Part shown: positions 1 to 8,410 of the stretch, one piece after another
How the letters are laid out: every line of letters starts with the position of its first letter
How positions within the stretch are numbered: position 1 is the first letter of the stretch
Assembly: GCF_021117295.1 (NCBI RefSeq)
Contig: NZ_CP088247.1
Span: 4,231,001 to 4,295,000, forward strand
DNA: 64,000 nt
Direction of reading: 5' to 3'
Source: Methylorubrum sp. B1-46
GTDB lineage: Bacteria > Pseudomonadota > Alphaproteobacteria > Rhizobiales > Beijerinckiaceae
Translations under genes and position numbers: made by a program
Notes under the pieces: model-generated
Databases searched by the model: none
What the model was told of the DNA's origin: nothing
Seen by the model: the letters and a program-made list of their open reading frames with translations, nothing else

Positions 1-1
1 G

Positions 2-943
<942 letters not shown>

Positions 944-952
944 TTCAGGTTC

Positions 953-1062
953 GGGTTTCCAAAGGGATCATCCCTTCGGCGGGGAGCCGGGGTGGGACCC
1001 CGGCATCCCTTCAACCAGGGCTGCGCCCTGGACCCGCGAAAGGACAGATCCTCTCGAAACCT
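953..1062. repeat. Composite stem-loop intergenic repeat, copy A
   Basis: Several consecutive inverted repeats (AAGGGATCATCCCTT, GCCGGGGT...ACCCCGGC, CCAGGGCTGCGCCCTGG) end in a GAAAGGA...TCTCGAAACC segment. The block is nearly the reverse complement of the copies at 35047-35158 and 55307-55414. It lies between the convergent prs and greA-type genes, so it may act as a two-way terminator. Confidence 0.8.
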
Positions 1063-1073
1063 CTGGCCTCCGC

Positions 1074-1538
1074 TCAGCGAACTTCCACGATCTCGAACTC
1101 GTGGTCGTTCACCGTCACGGTATCGCCGACGCTCTTGCCGGTAAGCGCGCGGGCGAGCGGCGCGACGTAGGCGATCGAGCCGGCTGCGGGATCGGCCTCG
1201 TCCTCGCCGACGATGCGGAAGGTCTGGCGGGTGTCGTCTTCGCGCAGCACGGTCACGGTCGCACCGAAGCGCACCACGTCGCCCTCGAACGCCTCGATGA
1301 GTTCCGCCGAGTTCTTGCGCGCGCTCCAGTAGCGCAGGTCGCGCGCGATGCGGGCGTGGTCCGCCTTGTTCTGCTGCGGCGAGAAAGCGGACAACTCCGC
1401 CTCCAGTCGCGCCACCTCGGCCTCCATCTTCGCGAGCCCCTCCGGCGTCACATAGTTGGAATGGGTGGAGATCAGACGATCGGGCAACTCCTCGACAGCG
1501 TCGCCGTCTTCGGGCTCACGGACAAATGCTTTGCTCAT
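1074..1538 (-). CDS. GreA/GreB-family transcription elongation factor
   Basis: Gre factors enter the secondary channel of RNA polymerase and stimulate cleavage of the backtracked transcript. The protein of about 154 residues has an N-terminal antiparallel coiled-coil (PEGLAKMEAEVARLEAELSA) and a C-terminal FKBP-like Gre domain (AGSIAYVAPLARALTGKSVGDTV). The chosen start is the ATG giving MSKAFVREPEDGD; an upstream in-frame ATG at 1556 would add MGISCL, which looks unlike the family. The central acidic tip normally has Asp/Glu; here the tip region reads ADHARIARDLRYWSARKN, more like the divergent alphaproteobacterial Gre paralogs than canonical GreA, so I give no symbol. Expressed alone, convergent to prs. 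Confidence 0.87.
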   Translation of the reverse strand: MSKAFVREPEDGDAVEELPDRLISTHSNYVTPEGLAKMEAEVARLEAELSAFSPQQNKADHARIARDLRYWSARKNSAELIEAFEGDVVRFGATVTVLREDDTRQTFRIVGEDEADPAAGSIAYVAPLARALTGKSVGDTVTVNDHEFEIVEVR

Positions 1539-1592
1539 GAGACATGAAATGCCCAAGCCTGCACCACAGTTCCCACGGTCCGGCGCCCTGGC

Positions 1593-2579
1593 TCACCCGA
1601 TCGCGACGACCGTGCGGCCCCGCACCTGACTATCGAGCAGAGGCTCGGCGAGGCCGCCGGCCTCCTCCAGGGGAACCGTCCGCGTCATCCGCCGCAGGAG
1701 GTCGCGGTCGAGGTCGCGCGAGAGGCGGGCCCAGGCCTCGCGGCGGGGCTTTTGCGGCGTCGTCACGCTGTTGATGCCGAGAAGCGAGACGCCGCGCAGG
1801 ATGAAGGGCGCGACCGAACTCGGCAGATCCATGCCCCCGGCGTTGCCGCAGGCGGCGATGGCACCGCCGCCCCGCGTCATCGACAGGGCGTTGGCGAGCA
1901 CCCGTCCGCCGACCGCATCGATGCCGGCGGCCCAGCGCTCCTTTCCGAGGGGGCGCGGCTCGCCTGCGAGCGCCTCACGCTCCAGGATCTCGGCCGCGCC
2001 GAGGCTCTTCAGGTAATCGGCTTCGTCGGCCCGGCCGGTCGCGGCGACGACGTGCCAGCCGGCGCGCTTCAGAAGCGCCACCGCGACCGAGCCGACGCCG
2101 CCGGAGGCACCCGTCACCAGGGCTGGTCCGGCCTCGGGGGTGAGCCCGTGCCGCTCCAGAGCGAGAACCGAGAGCATCGCCGTATAGCCGGCCGTGCCGA
2201 TCGCCATGGCCTCGGCCGGGCTCAAGCCCTCGGGCAGCGGCACCAGCCAGTCGCCGCGCAGCCGGGCGCGCTCGGCCAACCCGCCGAGATGGGTCTCGCC
2301 GACGCCCCAGCCGGTGAGCACCACCGCGTCGCCGGGCTTGTAGTCGGGATGGTCCGAGGCCTCGACGGTGCCGGCGAAGTCGATGCCGGGGATCATGGGG
2401 AAGCGGCGCACCACCGGCATCCGGCCGGTCATGGCGAGCCCGTCCTTGTAGTTCAGGCCCGAATGGGAGACCCGCACGGTGACGTCGCCGTCCATCAGGT
2501 CGGCCTCGTCGAAGTCGCGCAGGGCAAGGCTCTGCCCGGCCTCACCCTTGTCGATCACCCAGGCCCTGAACGCCGCCAT
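1593..2579 (-). CDS. acuI: AcuI/YhdH-type NADPH-dependent acrylyl-CoA reductase (MDR family)
   Basis: A zinc-free medium-chain dehydrogenase/reductase of 328 residues. The AcuI/YhdH subgroup reduces acrylyl-CoA to propionyl-CoA with NADPH. Evidence is the N-terminal GroES-like domain with SGLNYKDGLAMTG and PMIPGIDFAGTV, the Rossmann nucleotide loop TGASGGVGSVAV around residue 155, and the C-terminal NSVTTPQKPRREAWARL typical of this subgroup. The zinc-binding cysteines of true alcohol dehydrogenases are absent. Methylotrophs with an ethylmalonyl-CoA pathway handle propionyl-CoA, so the role fits, but the physiological substrate is inferred from family only. It is monocistronic and ends near the Gre gene, in the same orientation. 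Confidence 0.88.
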   Translation of the reverse strand: MAAFRAWVIDKGEAGQSLALRDFDEADLMDGDVTVRVSHSGLNYKDGLAMTGRMPVVRRFPMIPGIDFAGTVEASDHPDYKPGDAVVLTGWGVGETHLGGLAERARLRGDWLVPLPEGLSPAEAMAIGTAGYTAMLSVLALERHGLTPEAGPALVTGASGGVGSVAVALLKRAGWHVVAATGRADEADYLKSLGAAEILEREALAGEPRPLGKERWAAGIDAVGGRVLANALSMTRGGGAIAACGNAGGMDLPSSVAPFILRGVSLLGINSVTTPQKPRREAWARLSRDLDRDLLRRMTRTVPLEEAGGLAEPLLDSQVRGRTVVAIG

Positions 2580-2684
2580 GATCCGCTCCTCCCCGCTCGC
2601 TTCGGGTCATGAGCTACGGCGATCCCGCCTCGATTCAAGGCCACCGGCGAAGGCGGCCGAGAGAGTGCCCGAACGAGCGCGCCC

Positions 2685-3296
2685 TCAATACCCGTCGTAG
2701 ATGCTGCCCCGCGAGAAGCCGAGACCGACGGCGATGTCCGCGGAGGAGGCGCCGGCAAGACCCAGCGCGTCCGGGATCGAACCGACCCCAAGAGGACCGT
2801 AGCCGGGGCCGGGACCGAAATCAGGCCCGGCGACGGGGGCTGCGGCCGGCACCCAGGCGGCGCGGGCGGGCTGGACCAGCACGCGGCGCTGCGTGGTGGC
2901 GTAGACCGGCGGCAGGGTGTGCGGGATCGCCTCCGGCGGGCGCACGAGCACGCGGCGGGTCTGGACCGCGTAGCGCGGCGGCGTGGTCACCCAGCAGCCG
3001 ACGAGCTGGCCATAGGCGTCGATGCGCGTCTCCCACCGGCGCCCGCCAGGGGCGACCAGCACCCGCTCGGACACCGTGTCGTAGACCGGCGGCGTCGTGC
3101 GGTAGACGGTGCGCGGCGGCTGGACCAGCACCCGCTCCGCGACGGTGTCGTAGACCGGCGGCGTCACGACCCGGCGATAGCACTCGGCGCTGACGCACGC
3201 ACCCCCGGCCTGCGCAGGCACGGCCAGAGCGGCGACCGAGACGGCGGCAAGGGCAAGGGAAGCGATCAGGCTCGGGCGGAGCAGGGGGGCAGCCAT
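2685..3296 (-). CDS. Secreted protein with four VLV/PPVY repeats, unknown function
   Basis: No function is recognised. The start is the ATG giving MAAPLLRPSLIASLALAAVS, which begins a good Sec signal peptide ending at AQAGGA; upstream in-frame codons would add a charged, implausible leader. After a short ACVSAEC segment, the mature protein contains four degenerate repeats of about 30-40 residues with the core TPPVYDTVAERVLVQP, TPPVYDTVSERVLVAP, TPPRYAVQTRRVLVRP and LPPVYATTQRRVLVQP. The tail is Gly/Pro rich and ends SRGSIYDGY. About 203 residues. The repeats and signal suggest a periplasmic or cell-envelope protein. It stands alone, and a gene-free stretch of about 490 bases lies upstream. 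Confidence 0.75.
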   Translation of the reverse strand: MAAPLLRPSLIASLALAAVSVAALAVPAQAGGACVSAECYRRVVTPPVYDTVAERVLVQPPRTVYRTTPPVYDTVSERVLVAPGGRRWETRIDAYGQLVGCWVTTPPRYAVQTRRVLVRPPEAIPHTLPPVYATTQRRVLVQPARAAWVPAAAPVAGPDFGPGPGYGPLGVGSIPDALGLAGASSADIAVGLGFSRGSIYDGY

Positions 3297-3790
3297 GGAA
3301 CAACCTCGGAACGCGACGTCAGGACGATCTCGGCACCTCCGCGAGCCCCGTCCGGGACTTTTCGGAGTGTGCCATTCGACGCCCAGATAGCGGCCAAGGT
3401 TGCGCACCGGACAAGCTCAATTGTCGAAGACAGTAAACTTAACCAACGACTAAGACTACGCAGATCTAAATAGGCCGGATCGACTTCGCAGGTTCGCCGG
3501 CAGGCAGGACCGGGTCGGGATGCGGCCCCACTTGCGGCCCTGCAAGGGGCGCTGTGGAAGCGTTGCCGAAAAGCCCTCCGCGCCGCGCAGGGGAGGGCGG
3601 GCGGAAGGGCGCGCTTGTCAGCCCTTCGGCCAGGGGCTAGAGCGCTTCCAAATCGGGCGGCGGCGGCGCCCGGATCGCATGACACCGCCACACGAGGGGA
3701 TCGCATCCGCGCCAAGTCAGCGGGTGGCGGGCCGGCGACAAGGCCCTCCCGACCCCGCGAGGACAAGCGGATCTAAGGACCGAACGGCCC
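3297..3790. other. Gene-free region between the secreted repeat protein and fdxA
   Basis: No convincing gene on either strand. It must hold the divergent promoters of the secreted protein (minus) and fdxA (plus). An A/T-richer patch at about 3415-3475 (CAATTGTCGAAGACAGTAAA) is the likeliest promoter zone, but no clear -35/-10 pair stands out. Confidence 0.5.
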
Positions 3791-4129
3791 ATGACCTACG
3801 TCGTCACCGACAACTGCATCAAGTGCAAGTACATGGACTGCGTCGAGGTGTGCCCCGTGGATTGCTTCTACGAGGGCGAGAACATGCTCGTCATCCATCC
3901 CGACGAATGCATCGATTGCGGCGTCTGCGAGCCGGAATGCCCCGCCGAGGCGATCAAGCCCGACACCGAGGGCAATCTTGAGAGCTGGCTGAAGCTGAAC
4001 GCCGACTACGCCAAGACCTGGCCCAACATCACCCAGAAGAAGGATGCCCCCTCCGACGCCAAGCAGTGGGACGGGGTGAGCGGCAAGCTGGAGGCGCATT
4101 TCTCGCCCAATCCCGGCTCCGGCGACTGA
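3791..4129 (+). CDS. fdxA: FdxA-type 7Fe-8S ferredoxin
   Basis: Small electron carrier of 112 residues with a [3Fe-4S] and a [4Fe-4S] cluster. Cluster cysteines are seen in [14 protein letters not shown] near residues 9-22 and [12 protein letters not shown] near 38-50. The C-terminal extension ([17 protein letters not shown]) is characteristic of the long FdxA ferredoxins of alphaproteobacteria. It precedes the CarD-type regulator gene by about 510 bases in the same direction; fdxA next to carD is a recurring arrangement in Rhizobiales. The redox partner cannot be told from sequence. Confidence 0.94.
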   Translation: MTYVVTDNCIKCKYMDCVEVCPVDCFYEGENMLVIHPDECIDCGVCEPECPAEAIKPDTEGNLESWLKLNADYAKTWPNITQKKDAPSDAKQWDGVSGKLEAHFSPNPGSGD

Positions 4130-4642
4130 CCATCCGGCAGGGCGAGGCCACTCCGAAGCACGGCGGCCTCTCGCCGCAGGCTGCCGGTCCGGCCGCGATC
4201 CCCGCCGAAGCCCCGAACGCGCCACGGCCTACCTCGAAAGATCCGCCGGAGGCCCCGGCAACGCTCTTTCCGAGCCGTGCAAAACCTTCGATCCTCCCAT
4301 GCGGAGACGCGTTCGCGCGCCGGCAATCCTTTGATTCGCCGGCCCGTTCGTGCTACATGAGGGCTCGCCGTCGCTCACGCCCGATGCGCCCCCCTCCTCT
4401 CGCACAAGCGGCGAGTTCCATCTTCCTGGAAAAGAGGTTGGCTGCGATCGACCGCCGGAAGCATTTCGCTCCCGGCGCGTTCTTTCGTGTGGTGGGAGCA
4501 ACGCGAGAGCCCGGGAACCGGTCAGCGCTTCGACGGCGCGGCACTGGACTAAGGGCATGCGCCGGGTGTCCCGCCCCGGAGGTGACGAGCGTGCGGGCGT
4601 GGATGCGCGCCCCGCGTGGATGACAGTGGAGGCTCATTCCGC
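4130..4642 (+). other. Intergenic region and possible long carD leader
   Basis: No gene is supported. A promoter-like pair lies at 4331-4359, which would give the CarD transcript an untranslated leader of roughly 275 bases. The leader contains several GC-rich inverted repeats (for example GCTCCCGGCGCG and GGTGGGAGCAACGC areas), but I recognise no known RNA family: the rnpB, ffs and tmRNA signatures are absent. Confidence 0.4.
4331..4359 (+). promoter_or_regulatory. Putative housekeeping promoter upstream of carD
   Basis: TTGATT (4331-4336), a 17-base spacer and TACATG (4354-4359) resemble a sigma-70 type promoter, placed upstream of carD. Prediction from sequence only. Confidence 0.4.
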
Positions 4643-5239
4643 ATGACCACAGCCAAGAAGACGACGGCAGCAGGCCGCCAAGGCTTCAAGACCGGCGAGG
4701 CGGTCGTGTATCCGGCGCACGGCGTCGGGCGGATCACCGCGATCGAGGAACAGGAGATCGCGGGCTATAAGCTCGAATTGTTCGTCGTCTCGTTCGAGAA
4801 AGACAAGATGGTCCTGCGCGTGCCGACCGCGAAGGCCAACAGCGTCGGCATGCGCAAGCTCGCCGAGCCCGAACTCGTCAAGAAGGCTCTCGACGTGCTG
4901 ACCGGCCGCGCCCGCATCAAGCGGACGATGTGGTCGCGCCGCGCCCAGGAATACGAGGCCAAGATCAATTCCGGCGACCTGATCTCGGTGACGGAGGTGG
5001 TGCGCGACCTCTACCGTTCCGAGGCTCAGCCCGAGCAGTCCTACAGCGAGCGCCAGCTCTACGAGGCCGCCCTCGACCGCGTCGTGCGCGAGATCTCCTC
5101 GGTGAACCGGATTACCGAGACCGAGGCGCTCAAGCTGATCGAGCAGAGCCTCGCCAAGTCGCCGCGTCGCGCCAAGGCCGACGCCGAGGCGGAAGCCGAC
5201 GCCGAAGGTGATGACGATGTGCAGGAGGAGGCCGCCTGA
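4643..5239 (+). CDS. CarD family transcriptional regulator
   Basis: CarD/CdnL-type proteins bind the RNA polymerase beta lobe and stabilise the open promoter complex. The RNAP-interacting domain is visible at residues 15-70 (FKTGEAVVYPAHGVGRITAIE), followed by the helical DNA-binding part (SRRAQEYEAKINSGDLISVTEVVRDLYR). The tail is Ala/Asp/Glu rich (ADAEAEADAEGDDD). The start at 4643 is supported by GGAGG at 4628-4632; an earlier in-frame ATG at 4616 would overlap that site. 198 residues. The gene lies between fdxA and the sigma factor and ends just before a strong intrinsic terminator. Confidence 0.93.
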   Translation: MTTAKKTTAAGRQGFKTGEAVVYPAHGVGRITAIEEQEIAGYKLELFVVSFEKDKMVLRVPTAKANSVGMRKLAEPELVKKALDVLTGRARIKRTMWSRRAQEYEAKINSGDLISVTEVVRDLYRSEAQPEQSYSERQLYEAALDRVVREISSVNRITETEALKLIEQSLAKSPRRAKADAEAEADAEGDDDVQEEAA

Positions 5240-5290
5240 GGCGCCTCTCGGCGAATCGCATCGCTGCACGATTGACATTTGCTAACCAGA

Positions 5291-5319
5291 GGGCTCGGCG
5301 CCACGCCGGGCCCTTTTTT
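5291..5319 (+). terminator. Intrinsic terminator after carD
   Basis: GGGCTCGGCG...CGCCGGGCCC forms a GC-rich hairpin (5291-5313) followed by six T residues. It lies about 50 bases after the carD stop and before the sigma-factor gene. Confidence 0.85.
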
Positions 5320-5519
5320 CATGCGCCGTCCGCAGACCTCTTGATCATTTCCTCCCCGACGCCACGCGCCCGCAGGGAACCAGCGTCGCACGGATGTGTT
5401 GTGCCTCTGCCACGGATGGCTTGCCCCGATGGCCTCGCCCGGCGTTTCGCCGACCAAGAGGCTCAAGCGGGCTGATCCGAAACGCTCGAACCAAGAACGC
5501 TCGAACGAGAGAGGCGGGG

Positions 5520-6392
5520 ATGGCAGAGATCGCGGGGATGCGGCGTCAGTTCATTCGGACAGCGATGGAGGCGCCGTTCCTTGCGAGGGAAGAAGAACGC
5601 GGGCTGGCGGTGGCTTGGAAGGAGGCGCGCGATGAGCGCGCCCTGCACCGCCTGATCTCGGCACATATGCGCCTCGTGATCGCGCTCGCCGGACGCTTCC
5701 GCCATTACGGCCTGCCGATGGCCGACCTCGTCCAGGAGGGCCATGTCGGCCTAATGGAAGCCGCCGCCCGGTTCGAGCCGGAACGGGATGTCCGTTTCTC
5801 CACCTACGCCACGTGGTGGATCCGCGCATCGATCCAGGACTACATCCTGCGCAACTGGTCGATCGTGCGCGGCGGAACGAGTTCCGCGCAGAAGGCGCTG
5901 TTTTTCAACCTGCGCCGCCTGCGCGCCCGGCTGATGCAGTCGACCGAGGAGCAGGTTGGCTCCGAGATCCACGGCCGGATCGCCAGTGCGATCGGCGTCT
6001 CGCGCGAGGACGTGGCGCTGATGGATGCACGCCTGTCCGGTCCCGACATGTCGCTGAACGCGCCGGTAGGCGAGGAGAGCGAGGCGTCCTCCGAGCGGAT
6101 GGATTTCCTCGTCGACAACGCGGCGCTGCCCGACGAGACGGTCTCGGCGCTGGTCGACGGCGAGCGTCGCCTCGTCTGGTTACGGCAGGCGCTGACGGTG
6201 CTCTCCGAGCGCGAGCTGCGCATCCTCCGGGAGCGGCGGCTCGCCGAGGATCAAGCGACCCTCGAAGCGTTGGGACACCGCCTCGGCATCTCGAAGGAGC
6301 GCGTTCGCCAGATCGAGAACCGGGCCCTGGAGAAGCTGCGCCGGGCCCTCGCCGAAAAATTCCCGCAGGCGCCGAGCAGTGTCTACGCCTGA
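5520..6392 (+). CDS. rpoH: RpoH-family (sigma-32-type) alternative sigma factor
   Basis: Sigma factor that directs RNA polymerase to stress promoters. Region 2 is clear (ISAHMRLVIALAGRF, LVQEGHVGLMEAA, FSTYATWWIRASIQDYIL). The RpoH box appears as AQKALFFNLRRLR, and region 4 has the C-terminal helix-turn-helix (LEALGHRLGISKERVRQIENRALEKLR). The start at 5520 gives a normal length of 290 residues and has GAGGCGGGG just upstream; the in-frame extension to 5394 is poor coding sequence. Alphaproteobacteria often have two or three RpoH paralogs, so this may be rpoH2; which one cannot be decided here. It follows the carD terminator, so it is probably transcribed separately. Confidence 0.9.
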   Translation: MAEIAGMRRQFIRTAMEAPFLAREEERGLAVAWKEARDERALHRLISAHMRLVIALAGRFRHYGLPMADLVQEGHVGLMEAAARFEPERDVRFSTYATWWIRASIQDYILRNWSIVRGGTSSAQKALFFNLRRLRARLMQSTEEQVGSEIHGRIASAIGVSREDVALMDARLSGPDMSLNAPVGEESEASSERMDFLVDNAALPDETVSALVDGERRLVWLRQALTVLSERELRILRERRLAEDQATLEALGHRLGISKERVRQIENRALEKLRRALAEKFPQAPSSVYA

Positions 6393-6450
6393 GAGCGCCT
6401 CACACAGCTCCCGGTGACCGGCCGTTCTTGTTCTGACAGGGACGGCGCGG

Positions 6451-6472
6451 CGGGAGTTTTGTGAGAGACACT
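6451..6472. repeat. Half-copy of the GTGTCTCTCACAAAAC repeat
   Basis: CGGGAGTTTTGTGAGAGACACT matches one arm of the repeat found complete at 19696-19776 and 22893-22968. It lies between the convergent sigma-factor and LysR genes. Confidence 0.65.
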
Positions 6473-6541
6473 AAATTCTCGGACAAGCTCGCAGCAGGGG
6501 GCGTCGATGCGGCGTCCCCTCGGCGTTTGAAGCGCTTCCGC

Positions 6542-7513
6542 TCAGGGAAGGCTGGCCGGCTCGACGGAGCGACCAGCCGTGCGTACGCCGCCACGGCGCA
6601 CATCGCCCGACGCGTTGGCCAGCACAGCCGCCAGCCGCTTCGTCGCGAAATCGATGAAGCTGCGCGCCTTTGCCGGCAGGAGCCGCGAGGTGGTGACGAA
6701 ATAGACCGGTGTCGCCGGCAGGTTCCAGTCCGGCAGCACGCGCTCGAGGCGGGCCGTGGAGAGGTCGTTGTCGACGTTGATGACGTTGGCCCGGGTCAAT
6801 CCCTGTCCGGCCACGGCGAAGCGCCGGGCGAGGCTCAGCGAGTTACAGGACAAGGGACCACCCACGGTGATCGCGACGGACTCGCTGCCGCGTCTGAGCG
6901 TCCAGGTGGCGGAGGTGCCCTGCATCGGCAGGATGACCTGATGCTTTTCGAGATCGAACGGCGTCATCGGCGCGCCGCGCTCGGCGAGATAGGCGGGCGA
7001 GCCGAAGATGCCGTTCTCGACCTCGGCGACCTTGCGCACGATCAGAGACGTCTCACGCGGCTCCTCGATGGCAACGGCAAGATCATAATTGTCGCCCACC
7101 AGATCGACCGGCGCCGGCTTCAGATCGACGTGGACGTGGATGTGCTCGTGGAGGGCGGAGAACTCCGTGATCACCCCCGACAGGTGACGCAGCACCCAGA
7201 AATCCGGCGGCGCAGCGATCTTGAGGAAGCCGCTCGGTCCCTTGGCCACGGCCATCATGTCGTCGAAGGTCCGCTGCGCCTCATCGACGAGGCGGGACAC
7301 CTGCGCGAGGTAGGCCTCGCCGTAGGACGTCAACGCCAGCTTGCGTGTGGTCCGATCCAGAAGTCGCAGCCCTACCGTCGACTCGAACATGGTAATTCGG
7401 CGCGACAGGGAAGAAATCGGCATGCCGAGCGCGGCGGCGGCCTGACTAAAGCTCTTCCTACGAGCGACTTCGACGAAGAGAGCCATATCGCGTAGCAGTT
7501 GAGGATGCGGCAT
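6542..7513 (-). CDS. LysR family transcriptional regulator
   Basis: The N-terminal winged helix-turn-helix is visible at residues 3-62 (FVEVARRKSFSQAAAALGMPISSLSRRI, followed by LGLRLLDRTTRKLALT). It is followed by a periplasmic-binding-protein-like effector domain of about 200 residues. The start chosen is the ATG at 7513 (MPHPQLLRDMALF), where such proteins normally begin; an open frame continues upstream to 7756 but with no similarity to the family. 323 residues. LysR genes usually face a divergent target, but upstream there is only a gene-free stretch and tRNA genes, so its target is unknown. Three ATTGTTTC-type half-sites lie 130-180 bases upstream. Confidence 0.92.
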   Translation of the reverse strand: MPHPQLLRDMALFVEVARRKSFSQAAAALGMPISSLSRRITMFESTVGLRLLDRTTRKLALTSYGEAYLAQVSRLVDEAQRTFDDMMAVAKGPSGFLKIAAPPDFWVLRHLSGVITEFSALHEHIHVHVDLKPAPVDLVGDNYDLAVAIEEPRETSLIVRKVAEVENGIFGSPAYLAERGAPMTPFDLEKHQVILPMQGTSATWTLRRGSESVAITVGGPLSCNSLSLARRFAVAGQGLTRANVINVDNDLSTARLERVLPDWNLPATPVYFVTTSRLLPAKARSFIDFATKRLAAVLANASGDVRRGGVRTAGRSVEPASLP

Positions 7514-7644
7514 CTTTGCGCGGTCCACCCAGTCATTACGTGACTGCGCACCCGGCCGCTGAACGGAAGCCACGCGCAACCCTCCTTGCCATCTATCACA
7601 TCCGCCCATAACCACAGCGAGCATAGCAAAGTTCAGACGGAAAA

Positions 7645-7692
7645 ATTGTTTCGTTTCTTGGAACAATCCGAAATCAATTCCTGATTGTTTCC
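7645..7692. promoter_or_regulatory. Cluster of ATTGTT(T)C half-sites, candidate LysR operator
   Basis: ATTGTTTC (7645-7652), GGAACAAT (7660-7667, inverted) and ATTGTTTCC (7684-7692) form alternating inverted half-sites upstream of the LysR gene. Autoregulation is inference only. Confidence 0.4.
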
Positions 7693-8104
7693 AGAACAGG
7701 ACTTCCCCGATGTGATGTGAGCTGGGCCGGACGATGCGGCGGCGGTCGACGCCCATTCGCTCAGTCGGAGGCGACTTCGATCCGCAGCCGCTTCAGCCTA
7801 CCCCGGTTTGGGTGTGCCGGTCTGTTGGTTCGCTCGCTCTCCGACGATGAGCCGGCACGAACGGCTGCCCGGGGGGGGTGCCGACACCAATGCATCCGAT
7901 TGATGCCCTAACAGACGGAGAGCGGCCAAGGCGGCGGACGGCCTACAGGCTCTCACGCCCAGGGCCACGGCACCGCAATCGTCCAAGAGGCCGATTTTTT
8001 AAATACCCGTATTTCTCAGATACTTAATTAGGATACGGCCATGCTGTGAGGGGCTAAATTGCCCCCCTTCCGCGAAAGAAGCGCCATGAAAGGCAGCGAC
8101 CCGC

Positions 8105-8133
8105 TTGCGACTGCGAAAAGTGCCGGCTATAAG
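8105..8133 (+). promoter_or_regulatory. Promoter of the tRNA-Pro/tRNA-Arg unit
   Basis: TTGCGA (8105-8110), exactly 17 bases, then TATAAG (8128-8133). It sits about 30 bases before tRNA-Pro and matches sigma-70 consensus well. Confidence 0.7.
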
Positions 8134-8161
8134 CCCGCTCGTCGGCCTTCGGGGGCGGCAT

Positions 8162-8238
8162 CGGAGTGTAGCGCAGTCTGGTAGCGCACCACGTTCGGGA
8201 CGTGGGGGTCGCAGGTTCAAATCCTGCCACTCCGACCA
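8162..8238 (+). tRNA. tRNA-Pro (CGG)
   Basis: Acceptor arms CGGAGTG/CACTCCG pair fully. The anticodon stem CCACG/CGTGG encloses loop TTCGGGA with anticodon CGG. The T-arm contains GGTTCAAATCC and the 3' CCA is encoded. It is co-oriented with the tRNA-Arg 44 bases downstream and both probably use the promoter at 8105-8133. Confidence 0.97.
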
Positions 8239-8282
8239 AACAAGAAGAGAAACGCCTCAAAAGGGCGTCAAGACAAAAAAGG

Positions 8283-8359
8283 GCGCCCGTAGCTCAGCTG
8301 GATAGAGCACCAGACTACGAATCTGGGGGTCAGAGGTTCGAATCCTTTCGGGCGCGCCA
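8283..8359 (+). tRNA. tRNA-Arg (ACG)
   Basis: Acceptor arms GCGCCCG/CGGGCGC pair. The anticodon stem CCAGA/TCTGG encloses loop CTACGAA with anticodon ACG (A34 normally edited to inosine). GGTTCGAATCC T-loop and encoded CCA at 8357-8359. A terminator follows. Confidence 0.97.
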
Positions 8360-8384
8360 TTTACTTCAATGAGACGGGGACAAG

Positions 8385-8410
8385 GGGTTGGATAGCATCC
8401 AGCCCTTTTT
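8385..8410 (+). terminator. Intrinsic terminator after tRNA-Arg
   Basis: GGGTTGGAT (8385-8393), loop AGC, ATCCAGCCC (8397-8405), followed by five T residues. Confidence 0.85.

Larger units (their letters stand above)
7514..8161. other. Gene-free region between lysR and the tRNA genes
   Basis: No convincing coding sequence. It contains ATTGTT half-sites (7645-7692), a GGGGC TAAATT GCCCC hairpin near 8049-8066, an A/T-rich patch at 7995-8035, and the tRNA promoter at 8105-8133. Confidence 0.5.
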
